DNA from: Thermaerobacillus caldiproteolyticus
GTDB lineage: Bacteria > Bacillota > Bacilli > Bacillales > Anoxybacillaceae
Assembly (NCBI RefSeq): GCF_013761245.1
Contig: NZ_JACDUT010000005.1
Span: forward strand, 216,169 to 280,168
Direction of reading: 5' to 3'
Length of the DNA: 64,000 bases
In this document: positions 58,003-64,000 of the stretch, piece after piece
Layout: each line of letters begins with the position of its first letter
Position numbering within the stretch: position 1 is the stretch's first letter
Notes under the pieces: generated by a model
Seen by the model: the letters and a program-made list of their open reading frames with translations, nothing else
Told to the model about the DNA's origin: nothing
Database searches by the model: none
Made by a program: the position numbers and the translations under genes

Positions 58003-58779
58003 ATGATGACAAATGTATTAATGGCCAGAAATATTAGAAAAACTTATGTTTCAGGTCATCAAGCGATAAATGGGGTGTCGATATCTATACAAAAAGGCGA
58101 ATGTGTCGGGATTGTTGGAGAAAGCGGCAGTGGAAAAAGTACGTTGGCACGCTGTTTGCTTATGTTAGAAAAGCTGGACGAAGGAGAAATTTTTTTACAT
58201 GACCAACCATTGCATCTCATGACAAAAAGAGAAATTCGAAAAATTCGTCATCGTATGCAAGCAGTGTTCCAACATCCGGCATCGGCTTTAAATCCTAAAC
58301 GTAAGATCATTGATTCTACCATGGAGGTATTAGATACGTATCCAAATATCACACCTGTTTATCTGCAGGATGTAAGAGACCATCGCGAATTATGTGCGAA
58401 ACGATTGTTAGAAATGGTTGGGATTGAGAGCCGCTATCTTTATTGCTATCCACACGAATTAAGTGGAGGTCAGAAACAGCGGATTGTTATTGCCCGGGCG
58501 ATTAGTATCCAGCCGTCTGTCATCATTTTTGATGAGCCAACAGCAAGCTTGGATGTATATACACAAGGACAAATATTAACTCTTTTAAAGGAACTGCAGG
58601 AACAATTAGAGTTATCCTATTTGTTTATTTCTCATGATCTTCCAGCGGTCTATTTTCTAAGCGAACGCATTTTTGTGATGAAAGAAGGAATTTTTGTAGA
58701 CAGTTTTAAAAAGGATGATTTGTTTTCTCAACATCGCCATCCTTACACAAAAAAACTAGTTAACTTGTTTGAAGGATGA
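58003..58779 (+). CDS. NikE/CntF-type ABC ATPase
   Basis: This 258-residue ATPase has Walker A GESGSGKSTLAR, signature LSGGQKQRIV, Walker B VIIFDEPTASLD and HPYTKKLVNLF at the end. It completes a five-protein importer: binding protein, two permeases and two ATPases. GAAAGGAAAAAGG precedes ATG 58003. Its stop overlaps the region before the MATE gene. Confidence 0.93.
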   Translation: MMTNVLMARNIRKTYVSGHQAINGVSISIQKGECVGIVGESGSGKSTLARCLLMLEKLDEGEIFLHDQPLHLMTKREIRKIRHRMQAVFQHPASALNPKRKIIDSTMEVLDTYPNITPVYLQDVRDHRELCAKRLLEMVGIESRYLYCYPHELSGGQKQRIVIARAISIQPSVIIFDEPTASLDVYTQGQILTLLKELQEQLELSYLFISHDLPAVYFLSERIFVMKEGIFVDSFKKDDLFSQHRHPYTKKLVNLFEG

Positions 58780-58790
58780 GGGGGACAACG

Positions 58791-60095
58791 ATGACGCATC
58801 GAACATATCTTTCTCTGGCGATCCCGCTTATTATTTCAACGATTACGACTCCGTTATTAGGAGCTGTCGATACGGCAGTAGTGGGACAGCTTCCCGATCC
58901 AGCGTATATTGGCGGCGTGGCTGTAGGGACCATGATTTTTAACACGATGTATTGGTTGTTTGGTTTTTTAAGAGTCAGTACGTCCGGTTTTGCCGCCCAA
59001 GCCCATGGTGCCCAAGATGCCAAGCAGTGTTTTTTATATTTAGTAAGGCCGTTTCTCATTGCGTTAGTCATTGGTGTTATATTTATCATCTTTCAATGGC
59101 CGATTAAGTATATCGCATTAACGCTTATCAATCCGGATGAGAAAGTCATGACTTTCACTGATGAATATTTTTCGATCCGTATTTGGGGCGCGCCGTTTAC
59201 GCTGGCGAATTACGTCGTTCTTGGATGGCTCATGGGAATGTCCCGTGTCAAAATTTCGTTATTTTTACAAGTATTTATGAATCTATTAAATGTTGTGCTT
59301 GATTTATTGTTTGTTAACATCCTTCATCAAGATGTTAAAGGTGTAGCAGCCGCCACATTGATTGCAGAAGTGACTGCATTTTTGGTTGGTATGTATATTG
59401 TTCTAAAGTCTTCCAATCTTCGTCTTTCCGACATTTCCAATAGCGAACTGTGGAATGTAGGAGAATTTAAGAAAATGGTGGCTGTCAATCGAGATTTGTT
59501 TATTCGCACGATTTGTTTATTAACGGTGTTCAATCTCTTTACAGCGAGAGGTGCATCTTTTGGCACAGAGATACTAGCAGCCAATGCCGTTCTGATTCAA
59601 ATACACTATATGATGGCATATTTTTTTGACGGCTTTGCCAACGCCAGCAGTATTCTCGTTGGAAAAGCTGTCGGCGCCAACGACGAAACGTTGTATAAGC
59701 GCACTTTATCGCTGTCCTCGCAGTGGGCGATTATTTCTCCTTTGTTTATGATGCTTATTTATATATTGTTTAAAGATTCGATCATACCTGTTTTTACAAA
59801 AAATCAGGAGGTGATCGAACTGGCAAGCTCCTATAGTATTTGGATCACTATATTTCCGCTTGCAGCAAGCTTTGGTTTAATTCTTTACGGTGTTTTTACA
59901 GGAGCGACAGAGACAGGGCCGATTCGCAATTCTATGCTGATTTCTCTGGCGGTATATATTGCGTTCCTGCTCATTTTTATACCTGTGTTTCATAACCATG
60001 GATTGTGGCTTGCTTTCATTATTTTCAGTTTAGGCCGATCCTTGTTTTTAGCCATGTATGTTCCAAGGCTAAACAGGACATTATTTAGAAAATGA
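58791..60095 (+). CDS. MATE-family efflux transporter, candidate metallophore exporter
   Basis: This 434-residue MATE (MatE) antiporter has 12 predicted helices in two homologous halves. Family features are LGAVDTAVVGQLPDP (helix 1-2), RVSTSGFAAQAHGA and DGFANASSILVGKAVGA. ATG 58791 lies behind GAGGGGGA; ATG 58776 overlaps the NikE stop but has no site. Placed between the importer and a nicotianamine-synthase-like gene, it takes the position of the major-facilitator exporter CntE of the staphylopine operon, so export of the newly made metallophore is the likely role (inference). MATE proteins commonly move cationic drugs or organic anions such as citrate in plant iron homeostasis. Confidence 0.9.
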   Translation: MTHRTYLSLAIPLIISTITTPLLGAVDTAVVGQLPDPAYIGGVAVGTMIFNTMYWLFGFLRVSTSGFAAQAHGAQDAKQCFLYLVRPFLIALVIGVIFIIFQWPIKYIALTLINPDEKVMTFTDEYFSIRIWGAPFTLANYVVLGWLMGMSRVKISLFLQVFMNLLNVVLDLLFVNILHQDVKGVAAATLIAEVTAFLVGMYIVLKSSNLRLSDISNSELWNVGEFKKMVAVNRDLFIRTICLLTVFNLFTARGASFGTEILAANAVLIQIHYMMAYFFDGFANASSILVGKAVGANDETLYKRTLSLSSQWAIISPLFMMLIYILFKDSIIPVFTKNQEVIELASSYSIWITIFPLAASFGLILYGVFTGATETGPIRNSMLISLAVYIAFLLIFIPVFHNHGLWLAFIIFSLGRSLFLAMYVPRLNRTLFRK

Positions 60096-60105
60096 GGTGC
60101 TATTG

Positions 60106-60936
60106 ATGCCATTAGCTGAATCTATGAAACTGAAAGAACAAATCATTAACCAATACAAACATGCCTACAAAATACTTATGGCTGAACATGATTTATCCCC
60201 GAATAATCCAATCATCAACCAGACGCTTTATTCACTTGTAAACAACTTGGGGCAGTTTTTTGAACATGAACTAGAAAATGAAATACTATCAGATCGCGAA
60301 ATAGTAAAGATACGAAAAGATATGCTTCGAAAATTAGAAACTGCAGAAACGCTCATGGAATTTTATTATGCTGAAAAATTTATACAAGATACATCAAATA
60401 TAAATAATTTGAGAAAATTTATTTATTGGGATAACTATGAAAGACTCGTTGAAATAGAATTAAATAAGCTTTTTGCGATCATAGAACGACAACAATTATC
60501 TTCTATTGCGTTTGTCGGATCAGGACCGTTGCCGCTTAGTACCATATTGCTTCAGCAACAAACAGAAAAACCGGTTGTATGCTTGGATATCAATACAGAG
60601 GCATATAAGATGGGCAAAAAATTAATTGATCAATACAGTCTGCAGCATTTGCTAGAGTATGTATTAGCAGATGGTGCATCCTATCATTACGGTAGTTGTA
60701 ATTTAGTATGGATTGCCAGTCTTGTACCTAATAAAGAAGAGGTTGTCAAAAGAATATATGAGACAAATCCAAACGCGATTGTAGCAATAAGATCGGTAGA
60801 TGGAATCTATCAATTGTTATATGAGCCAGTAGATGCTACCGTTTTTCAACATGTAGTTTGCAAGGAGATAGGACGTACGAAAGCAACCACATCAATTATA
60901 AATTCTACTATTTTCTATCGGTTTCAAAATGTATAG
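60106..60936 (+). CDS. Nicotianamine synthase-like enzyme (CntL family)
   Basis: This 276-residue enzyme of the NAS family condenses one or more aminobutyrate units from S-adenosylmethionine to build a metal-chelating metallophore. An all-helical N-terminal domain (1-95) is followed by the family block FIYWDNYERLVEIEL (105-119) and a Rossmann-like domain with FVGSGPLPLS (136-145, SAM binding), CLDIN (159-163) and ADG (188-190), as in NAS and CntL. Length matches CntL of Staphylococcus. ATG 60106 follows GAGGTG by 6 bases. No histidine racemase (CntK) or opine dehydrogenase (CntM) gene is in the operon, so the product may be a nicotianamine-like intermediate itself. Last gene, with a terminator behind it. 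Confidence 0.85.
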   Translation: MPLAESMKLKEQIINQYKHAYKILMAEHDLSPNNPIINQTLYSLVNNLGQFFEHELENEILSDREIVKIRKDMLRKLETAETLMEFYYAEKFIQDTSNINNLRKFIYWDNYERLVEIELNKLFAIIERQQLSSIAFVGSGPLPLSTILLQQQTEKPVVCLDINTEAYKMGKKLIDQYSLQHLLEYVLADGASYHYGSCNLVWIASLVPNKEEVVKRIYETNPNAIVAIRSVDGIYQLLYEPVDATVFQHVVCKEIGRTKATTSIINSTIFYRFQNV

Positions 60937-60980
60937 TAAGTAATAATGCTATACTGGCAGCAGTTTTTCAGTAAGGAGAT

Positions 60981-61024
60981 GCCTGTACATACAGAGAGGC
61001 TTTTGTATGTGCAGGCTGTTTTAT
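60981..61024 (+). terminator. Terminator of the metallophore operon
   Basis: A 12-base stem GCCTGTACATAC (60981-60992) / GTATGTGCAGGC (61005-61016) with one G-U pair is followed by TGTTTTATTT. Confidence 0.85.
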
Positions 61025-61320
61025 TTGATATGGAACACTTTATTATAAGGATTTATTTCAAAACGAAGGAAATTCTTCCAACAACCTCAAACATGTTCAA
61101 GGAGTTTAGCAAATTAGTGATTGAAGGATCGAATCTTTTTTCTAAAAAAGAAGCGAACAGAAATCTGATATACCCTCAAAGAGGGGATATTATAAACAAA
61201 ATGTTCTTAATAATCTTATAGATTTGTAGAAGGCTTTCTCTATATATGGTAATATTTTTTACACTGATATGTGATGTTTGTCGTCTGTGTTTGATACAAA
61301 ACCCGAGGAGGAAAACAGTG

Positions 61321-61611
61321 ATGCGGTTAACAGATGAAGAAATACAATCTCTTTTACAAGGGGTCGAAGATTGGAATCTTCTTGAAGAGCGATGGATTGC
61401 AAGAAAGTACCGCTTTCAAGACTATTTGCAAGGAATCGAATTTGTGCGACAAATTGCGGCTATTTCTGAAGAAGTCAACCATCACCCGTTTATTTCTATT
61501 GATTATAAGTTAATCACGGTAAAAATTTCGTCTTGGCGAGCGAAAGGGCTTACGAAACTCGATTTTGAACTGGCGAAAAAATATGATGAAGTGTATGAGA
61601 AAATGAAATGA
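61321..61611 (+). CDS. Pterin-4a-carbinolamine dehydratase (PhhB-like)
   Basis: This 96-residue protein recycles 4a-hydroxytetrahydrobiopterin to quinonoid dihydrobiopterin, needed by pterin-dependent aromatic hydroxylases. Family features: [18 protein letters not shown] at the start, [17 protein letters not shown], the active-site [12 protein letters not shown] and [18 protein letters not shown] 61321 follows GAGGAGG; a GTG three bases upstream is possible. It is followed by the YdbC-like gene after 26 bases. Together with the PTPS/SDR genes at 6.4-7.9 kb it suggests that this organism uses reduced pterins, although no aromatic hydroxylase lies in the window. Confidence 0.92.
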   Translation: MRLTDEEIQSLLQGVEDWNLLEERWIARKYRFQDYLQGIEFVRQIAAISEEVNHHPFISIDYKLITVKISSWRAKGLTKLDFELAKKYDEVYEKMK

Positions 61612-61637
61612 TAAAAGAAAAGCAAGAGGGGAAAGCG

Positions 61638-62189
61638 ATGCTTTTAAAATGGATTCAATGTGAAATGGATGAAGAGAAGAAAGCCGCGTTTTCGGCTGCG
61701 CAAGAAAAATGGCGCGATTTGAAAGGATACCCGGGTTTTCTCGGACAGATAGGCGGCTGGAATGTTGCGGATCCGCAAGAAGCGTGTATATTAGCGTTTT
61801 GGGAAAATCTTGATTCTTATCAATCTTTTATGAGTGATCAACATGACGAAATTTTTGCGCGAAGCAGGCAAAAAGGGACGTATTACAAAATCTCAGTTGA
61901 TATTGTTGAAGTAAAACAACGGATCGAATTGAATCATATGAGCATGATCGAAGTACTACAAAGAAGCAAAATGCTGTACGTTGTTAACTCGAGAAGACTA
62001 AAAGAAAAACAAACACTTTCAGATACGATAAAACAAGATAAACATATATTGGCAACGTTCCTTTCAGAAAATCAAAAAAATCATCATTTATTTGCTGTTT
62101 TATGTGCGTCGATGGAGCTTTCTTCGAGCGAATGGAAAAACATGATTCATACACAAGTCAAGCTGGAAAAGGCGTGGCTGGTTGTTTGA
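61638..62189 (+). CDS. YdbC-like protein (DUF4937)
   Basis: This 183-residue protein has an N-terminal ABM-like ferredoxin fold (about 1-95; LKGYPGFLGQIGGWN and ILAFWENLDSYQSFM) followed by a helical/beta C-terminal half (WKNMIHTQVKLEKAWLVV). It resembles Bacillus YdbC; as in B. subtilis a cupin gene (YdbB-like) is nearby. Function unknown. ATG 61638 with GAGGGG upstream is preferred to the in-frame ATG 61608 that overlaps the phhB stop. Confidence 0.85.
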   Translation: MLLKWIQCEMDEEKKAAFSAAQEKWRDLKGYPGFLGQIGGWNVADPQEACILAFWENLDSYQSFMSDQHDEIFARSRQKGTYYKISVDIVEVKQRIELNHMSMIEVLQRSKMLYVVNSRRLKEKQTLSDTIKQDKHILATFLSENQKNHHLFAVLCASMELSSSEWKNMIHTQVKLEKAWLVV

Positions 62190-62211
62190 AAAACAAAAGG
62201 AGTGTGAAAAC

Positions 62212-62636
62212 ATGAAGTTTTACATTGCTTCGAGTTTTGCCAACAAAAAAGCAGTTCGCGCTTTGGCAAGCCGTCTTATCAGAGAAGGTTTTACACAAAC
62301 GTACAAACGTATGACTGGACAAAAAATGAACGCGCGGCAACGTTAGAAGATTTATCGCGAATTGGGGAGGAAGAGAAAGCCGCGGTCATGTCCGCGGACT
62401 TTTTTGTTTTATTGCTTCCAAGCGGAAAAGGGAGTCATGTGGAGCTGGGGATTGCACTTGGATTAGGAAAGAGGGTGTATATTTACTCATCTGACAGCGA
62501 AGTAAACGATCTTACGGCAACACCGACGTTTTATGACGTAACAAAAGTTGAGAGGTTTACGGGTTCGTTTGATGAATTTGTTGAAAAACTTATTTCCCAT
62601 GAAAAAGTGAAGCGGGAGGACATATATGAAAATTAG
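62212..62636 (+). pseudogene. Nucleoside 2-deoxyribosyltransferase-like gene broken by an 8-bp tandem duplication
   Basis: ATG 62212 (after AAAAGGAG) opens a frame MKFYIASSFANKKAVRALAS that ends early at 62344. Deleting one of two adjacent copies of ACAAACGT (62295-62302 and 62303-62310) restores one continuous frame through GFTQTYDWTKNERAATLEDL into the downstream frame ending ELGIALGLGKRVYIYSSDSE and a stop at 62634-62636. The repaired product (~138 residues) has the features of the small nucleoside deoxyribosyltransferase/N-glycosidase family (PF05014): the YIASSF start, SADFFVLLLPSG and GSHVELGIALG (catalytic Glu). As written the gene is non-functional, unless slippage or reversion repairs it. 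Confidence 0.85.
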
Positions 62637-62991
62637 CAGACAAAACGCTGAGCATTACATCTGGGGAGAGCATTGTGACGGCTGGCATTTAGTGAAAAAT
62701 AAGGATTTAAGCATTATTCACGAGCGCATGCCGCCAAACACGGCAGAAGTCAAACATTATCACGAAAAATCGCGGCAATTTTTCTTTGTGTTATCAGGAA
62801 CAATTACAATTGAAGTGAACGGTAATATAATGAACATCGATAAGCATGAAGGCATCGAAGTTCCGCCGCTTGTTCCACATCAAGTGTTTAACCAATCGAA
62901 GGACGATGCCGAATTTTTAGTTATTTCGCAGCCGCCAAGCAAAGGCGATCGAATATTACTAGATTTTCATGATGAAAAGGAGAATTGTTGA
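62626..62991 (+). CDS. Small cupin protein (YdbB-like)
   Basis: This 121-residue single-domain cupin carries metal-binding pairs KHYHEKSRQFFFVLSG (first cupin motif: two His, Glu) and PPLVPHQVFNQS (second motif His). It is a member of the family that includes B. subtilis YdbB. ATG 62626 overlaps the upstream gene end by 11 bases behind GGGAGGA. Function unknown. Confidence 0.9.
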   Translation: MKISRQNAEHYIWGEHCDGWHLVKNKDLSIIHERMPPNTAEVKHYHEKSRQFFFVLSGTITIEVNGNIMNIDKHEGIEVPPLVPHQVFNQSKDDAEFLVISQPPSKGDRILLDFHDEKENC

Positions 62992-63512
62992 TGAGAAAGG
63001 TGGAAGTTGTTCCGTTTAATGAAGGCTGGTCTGTCATGTTTGAAGAAGAAGTACGAAAGATGAATACCATTTTTGGCAATGAAATCGTTGCTATTTACCA
63101 CATTGGAAGTACGTCGATTCCCGGCATGTATGCTAAACCGATTATTGATATTTTAGTAGAGGTAAAAGACATTGAGAGCGTTGATCACTACAACGAGCAA
63201 ATGTCAGCGATCGGTTATCGGGCGATGGGGGAGCACGGAATTTCCGGACGAAGATTTTTCTGTAAAGGTGAAGATGAGAGAACTCATCATGTTCATGTGT
63301 TCAAAACAGGAAGCGAACATATTACAAGGCATTTGGCGTTCAAAGAATATATGATTGCCCATCCCAAGGAAGCAAAAGCATATAGCGAGTTGAAACAAAG
63401 GCTCGCCAAGCAGTTTCCGACCGATATGAAATCTTATATTGAAGGAAAGGATCCGTTTATTAAAGAGACTGAGAAGAAAGCATTAGAGTGGTATAGCGAT
63501 CATAACGTTTAA
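62991..63512 (+). CDS. GrpB/UPF0157 family protein
   Basis: This 173-residue protein has a nucleotidyltransferase-like fold: YHIGSTSIPGMYAKPIIDILV holds GSTSIPG and the Asp of IDILV, and THHVHVF and FKEYMIAHPKEA are family motifs. Biochemical role unknown; some relatives fuse to CoaE kinase. ATG 62991, 8 bases after AAGGAGAA, is preferred over TTG 62985. Its first base is the last base of the cupin stop. Last gene of the phhB-YdbC-cupin-GrpB run. Confidence 0.9.
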   Translation: MRKVEVVPFNEGWSVMFEEEVRKMNTIFGNEIVAIYHIGSTSIPGMYAKPIIDILVEVKDIESVDHYNEQMSAIGYRAMGEHGISGRRFFCKGEDERTHHVHVFKTGSEHITRHLAFKEYMIAHPKEAKAYSELKQRLAKQFPTDMKSYIEGKDPFIKETEKKALEWYSDHNV

Positions 63513-63695
63513 AGGACCATTTTGACACAACCAACTTCCTTATCAAAACGCCATTTTCCTTTTCACGTTCGTCCTGCTGGCTTGGAGGAAGCAAAAATCA
63601 TATAATTTATAAGAAAATACAGAAAATTCATTGACTTTCATGGGTAAAGGTAATATCCTAATTATGAAGTTTGAAAAGCAGAGGAGAGATGAGCA

Positions 63696-63875
63696 ATGAG
63701 TTTAGTTCAGCAAAGACGAGGTTATTTCGGAGAATTTGGTGGAAGCTTTGTGCCGCCGGAACTGCAAGAAGCGCTTGATTATTTGGAGGAACAGTTTTTA
63801 AAGTACAAAGATGATCAAGAGTTTAATGATGAATTCAAGTTTTATTTAAAAGAGAACGTGTTGCAAAACGCATAG
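63696..63875 (+). pseudogene. trpB: Tryptophan synthase beta-chain-like gene, truncated by an insertion element
   Basis: The frame starts at ATG 63696 behind GAGGAGAG and reads QQRRGYFGEFGGSFVPPEL, the conserved N-terminus of a TrpB protein (a type found as a separate paralogue in Bacillaceae). After FKFYLKE (to about 63854) homology stops where TrpB proteins continue with YVGRxxPL, and the frame ends at 63875 in foreign sequence. The gene is therefore interrupted after ~53 codons; the remainder may lie beyond the element, outside the window. Confidence 0.8.
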
Positions 63876-64000
63876 TGAATGCATAAATGTACACAAAAAA
63901 TCCACCCGTCTTGGAAATCATATACAGTGACCTAAAAAACACATTTCCAAGGGGTGGACACTATCATGATTTCCAATTTTGTTATCGAACATGCAATGAA
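63855..64000 (+). mobile_element. Left end of an insertion sequence in trpB
   Basis: Sequence unlike trpB begins near 63855. It contains CCACCC/GGGTGG arms (63902-63918 and 63941-63955, ATTTCCAAG matching CTTGGAAAT) and an open frame starting at ATG 63967 (MISNFVIEHAM) that runs off the window and would be the transposase. The family cannot be named from 11 codons. Exact junction and target duplication cannot be determined. Confidence 0.65.

Noticed and set aside
60946..61221. 91-codon frame after the NAS gene
   Set aside because: Its beginning contains the 12-base terminator hairpin of the metallophore operon and it lacks a ribosome binding site.

Overview
The window is a chromosomal segment of a low-to-moderate G+C Bacillaceae bacterium, most like the thermophilic Anoxybacillus/Geobacillus/Parageobacillus group. 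I base this on strong AAGGAGG ribosome binding sites, frequent TTG/GTG starts, AbrB, FeoA plus a two-gene FeoB, a cobalamin riboswitch in front of metE, and YdbB/YdbC-, YumC-, YuxK- and YqkD-like proteins. The genus is inference. No rRNA, tRNA or CRISPR array was seen.

Layout. 1-750: end of a diadenylate cyclase gene and a small hypothetical gene. 750-2600: a decayed ISLre2/UPF0236-type element. 2681-5311: an MHYT-domain hybrid histidine kinase. 5580-17667: a tightly packed 13-gene operon joining an EAL protein, a tandem PTPS-type pterin synthase, an SDR reductase, a GHKL (RsbW-like) ATPase, an alpha/beta hydrolase, an acyl carrier protein, an AMP-forming ligase, a Cache/HAMP membrane sensor, two STAS proteins, a SpoIIE-type phosphatase, a FapA (DUF342) protein and a LytTR response regulator. 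17.7-21.6 kb: an ISL3 relic, an LCP cell-wall ligase, a lipoprotein and AbrB. 22-24.3 kb: a small membrane protein, an LD-carboxypeptidase and a histidine phosphatase. 24.4-26.7 kb (minus): feoA and a naturally split feoB. 26.9-28.5 kb: two IclR relics and other debris. 28.5-31.6 kb (minus): a thioesterase and metE under a B12 riboswitch. 31.9-38.2 kb: a Fur-controlled ferric-siderophore uptake operon with two binding proteins and a ferredoxin-NADP reductase. 38.9-41.5 kb: an ABC-2 exporter. 41.7-45.4 kb: a MerR regulator, an acyl-CoA ligase and an acyl-CoA dehydrogenase. 45.8-53.5 kb: mostly single genes (nucleotidyltransferase, DUF5680, Kef-type antiporter, hydrolase plus Nudix, SRAP, DCC). 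53.8-60.9 kb: an ABC importer of Nik/Cnt type, a MATE exporter and a nicotianamine-synthase-like enzyme behind a Zur-type operator. 61.3-63.5 kb: pterin carbinolamine dehydratase, a YdbC-like protein, a frameshifted deoxyribosyltransferase, a cupin and GrpB. At the right edge a trpB-like gene is cut by an insertion sequence.

Two systems stand out. The first is the 5.6-17.7 kb operon. It places the chemistry to make and reduce a pterin, and to load an acyl group on a dedicated carrier protein, next to a complete partner-switching module (kinase-type ATPase, two STAS antagonists, phosphatase, sensor) and a c-di-GMP phosphodiesterase-like protein, with no sigma factor. The second is the 53.8-60.9 kb operon. 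It looks like a minimal zinc metallophore system: a nicotianamine-synthase homologue and an exporter joined to the importer, without the histidine racemase and opine dehydrogenase of the staphylopine pathway, and with a near-perfect Zur box just downstream of the predicted promoter.
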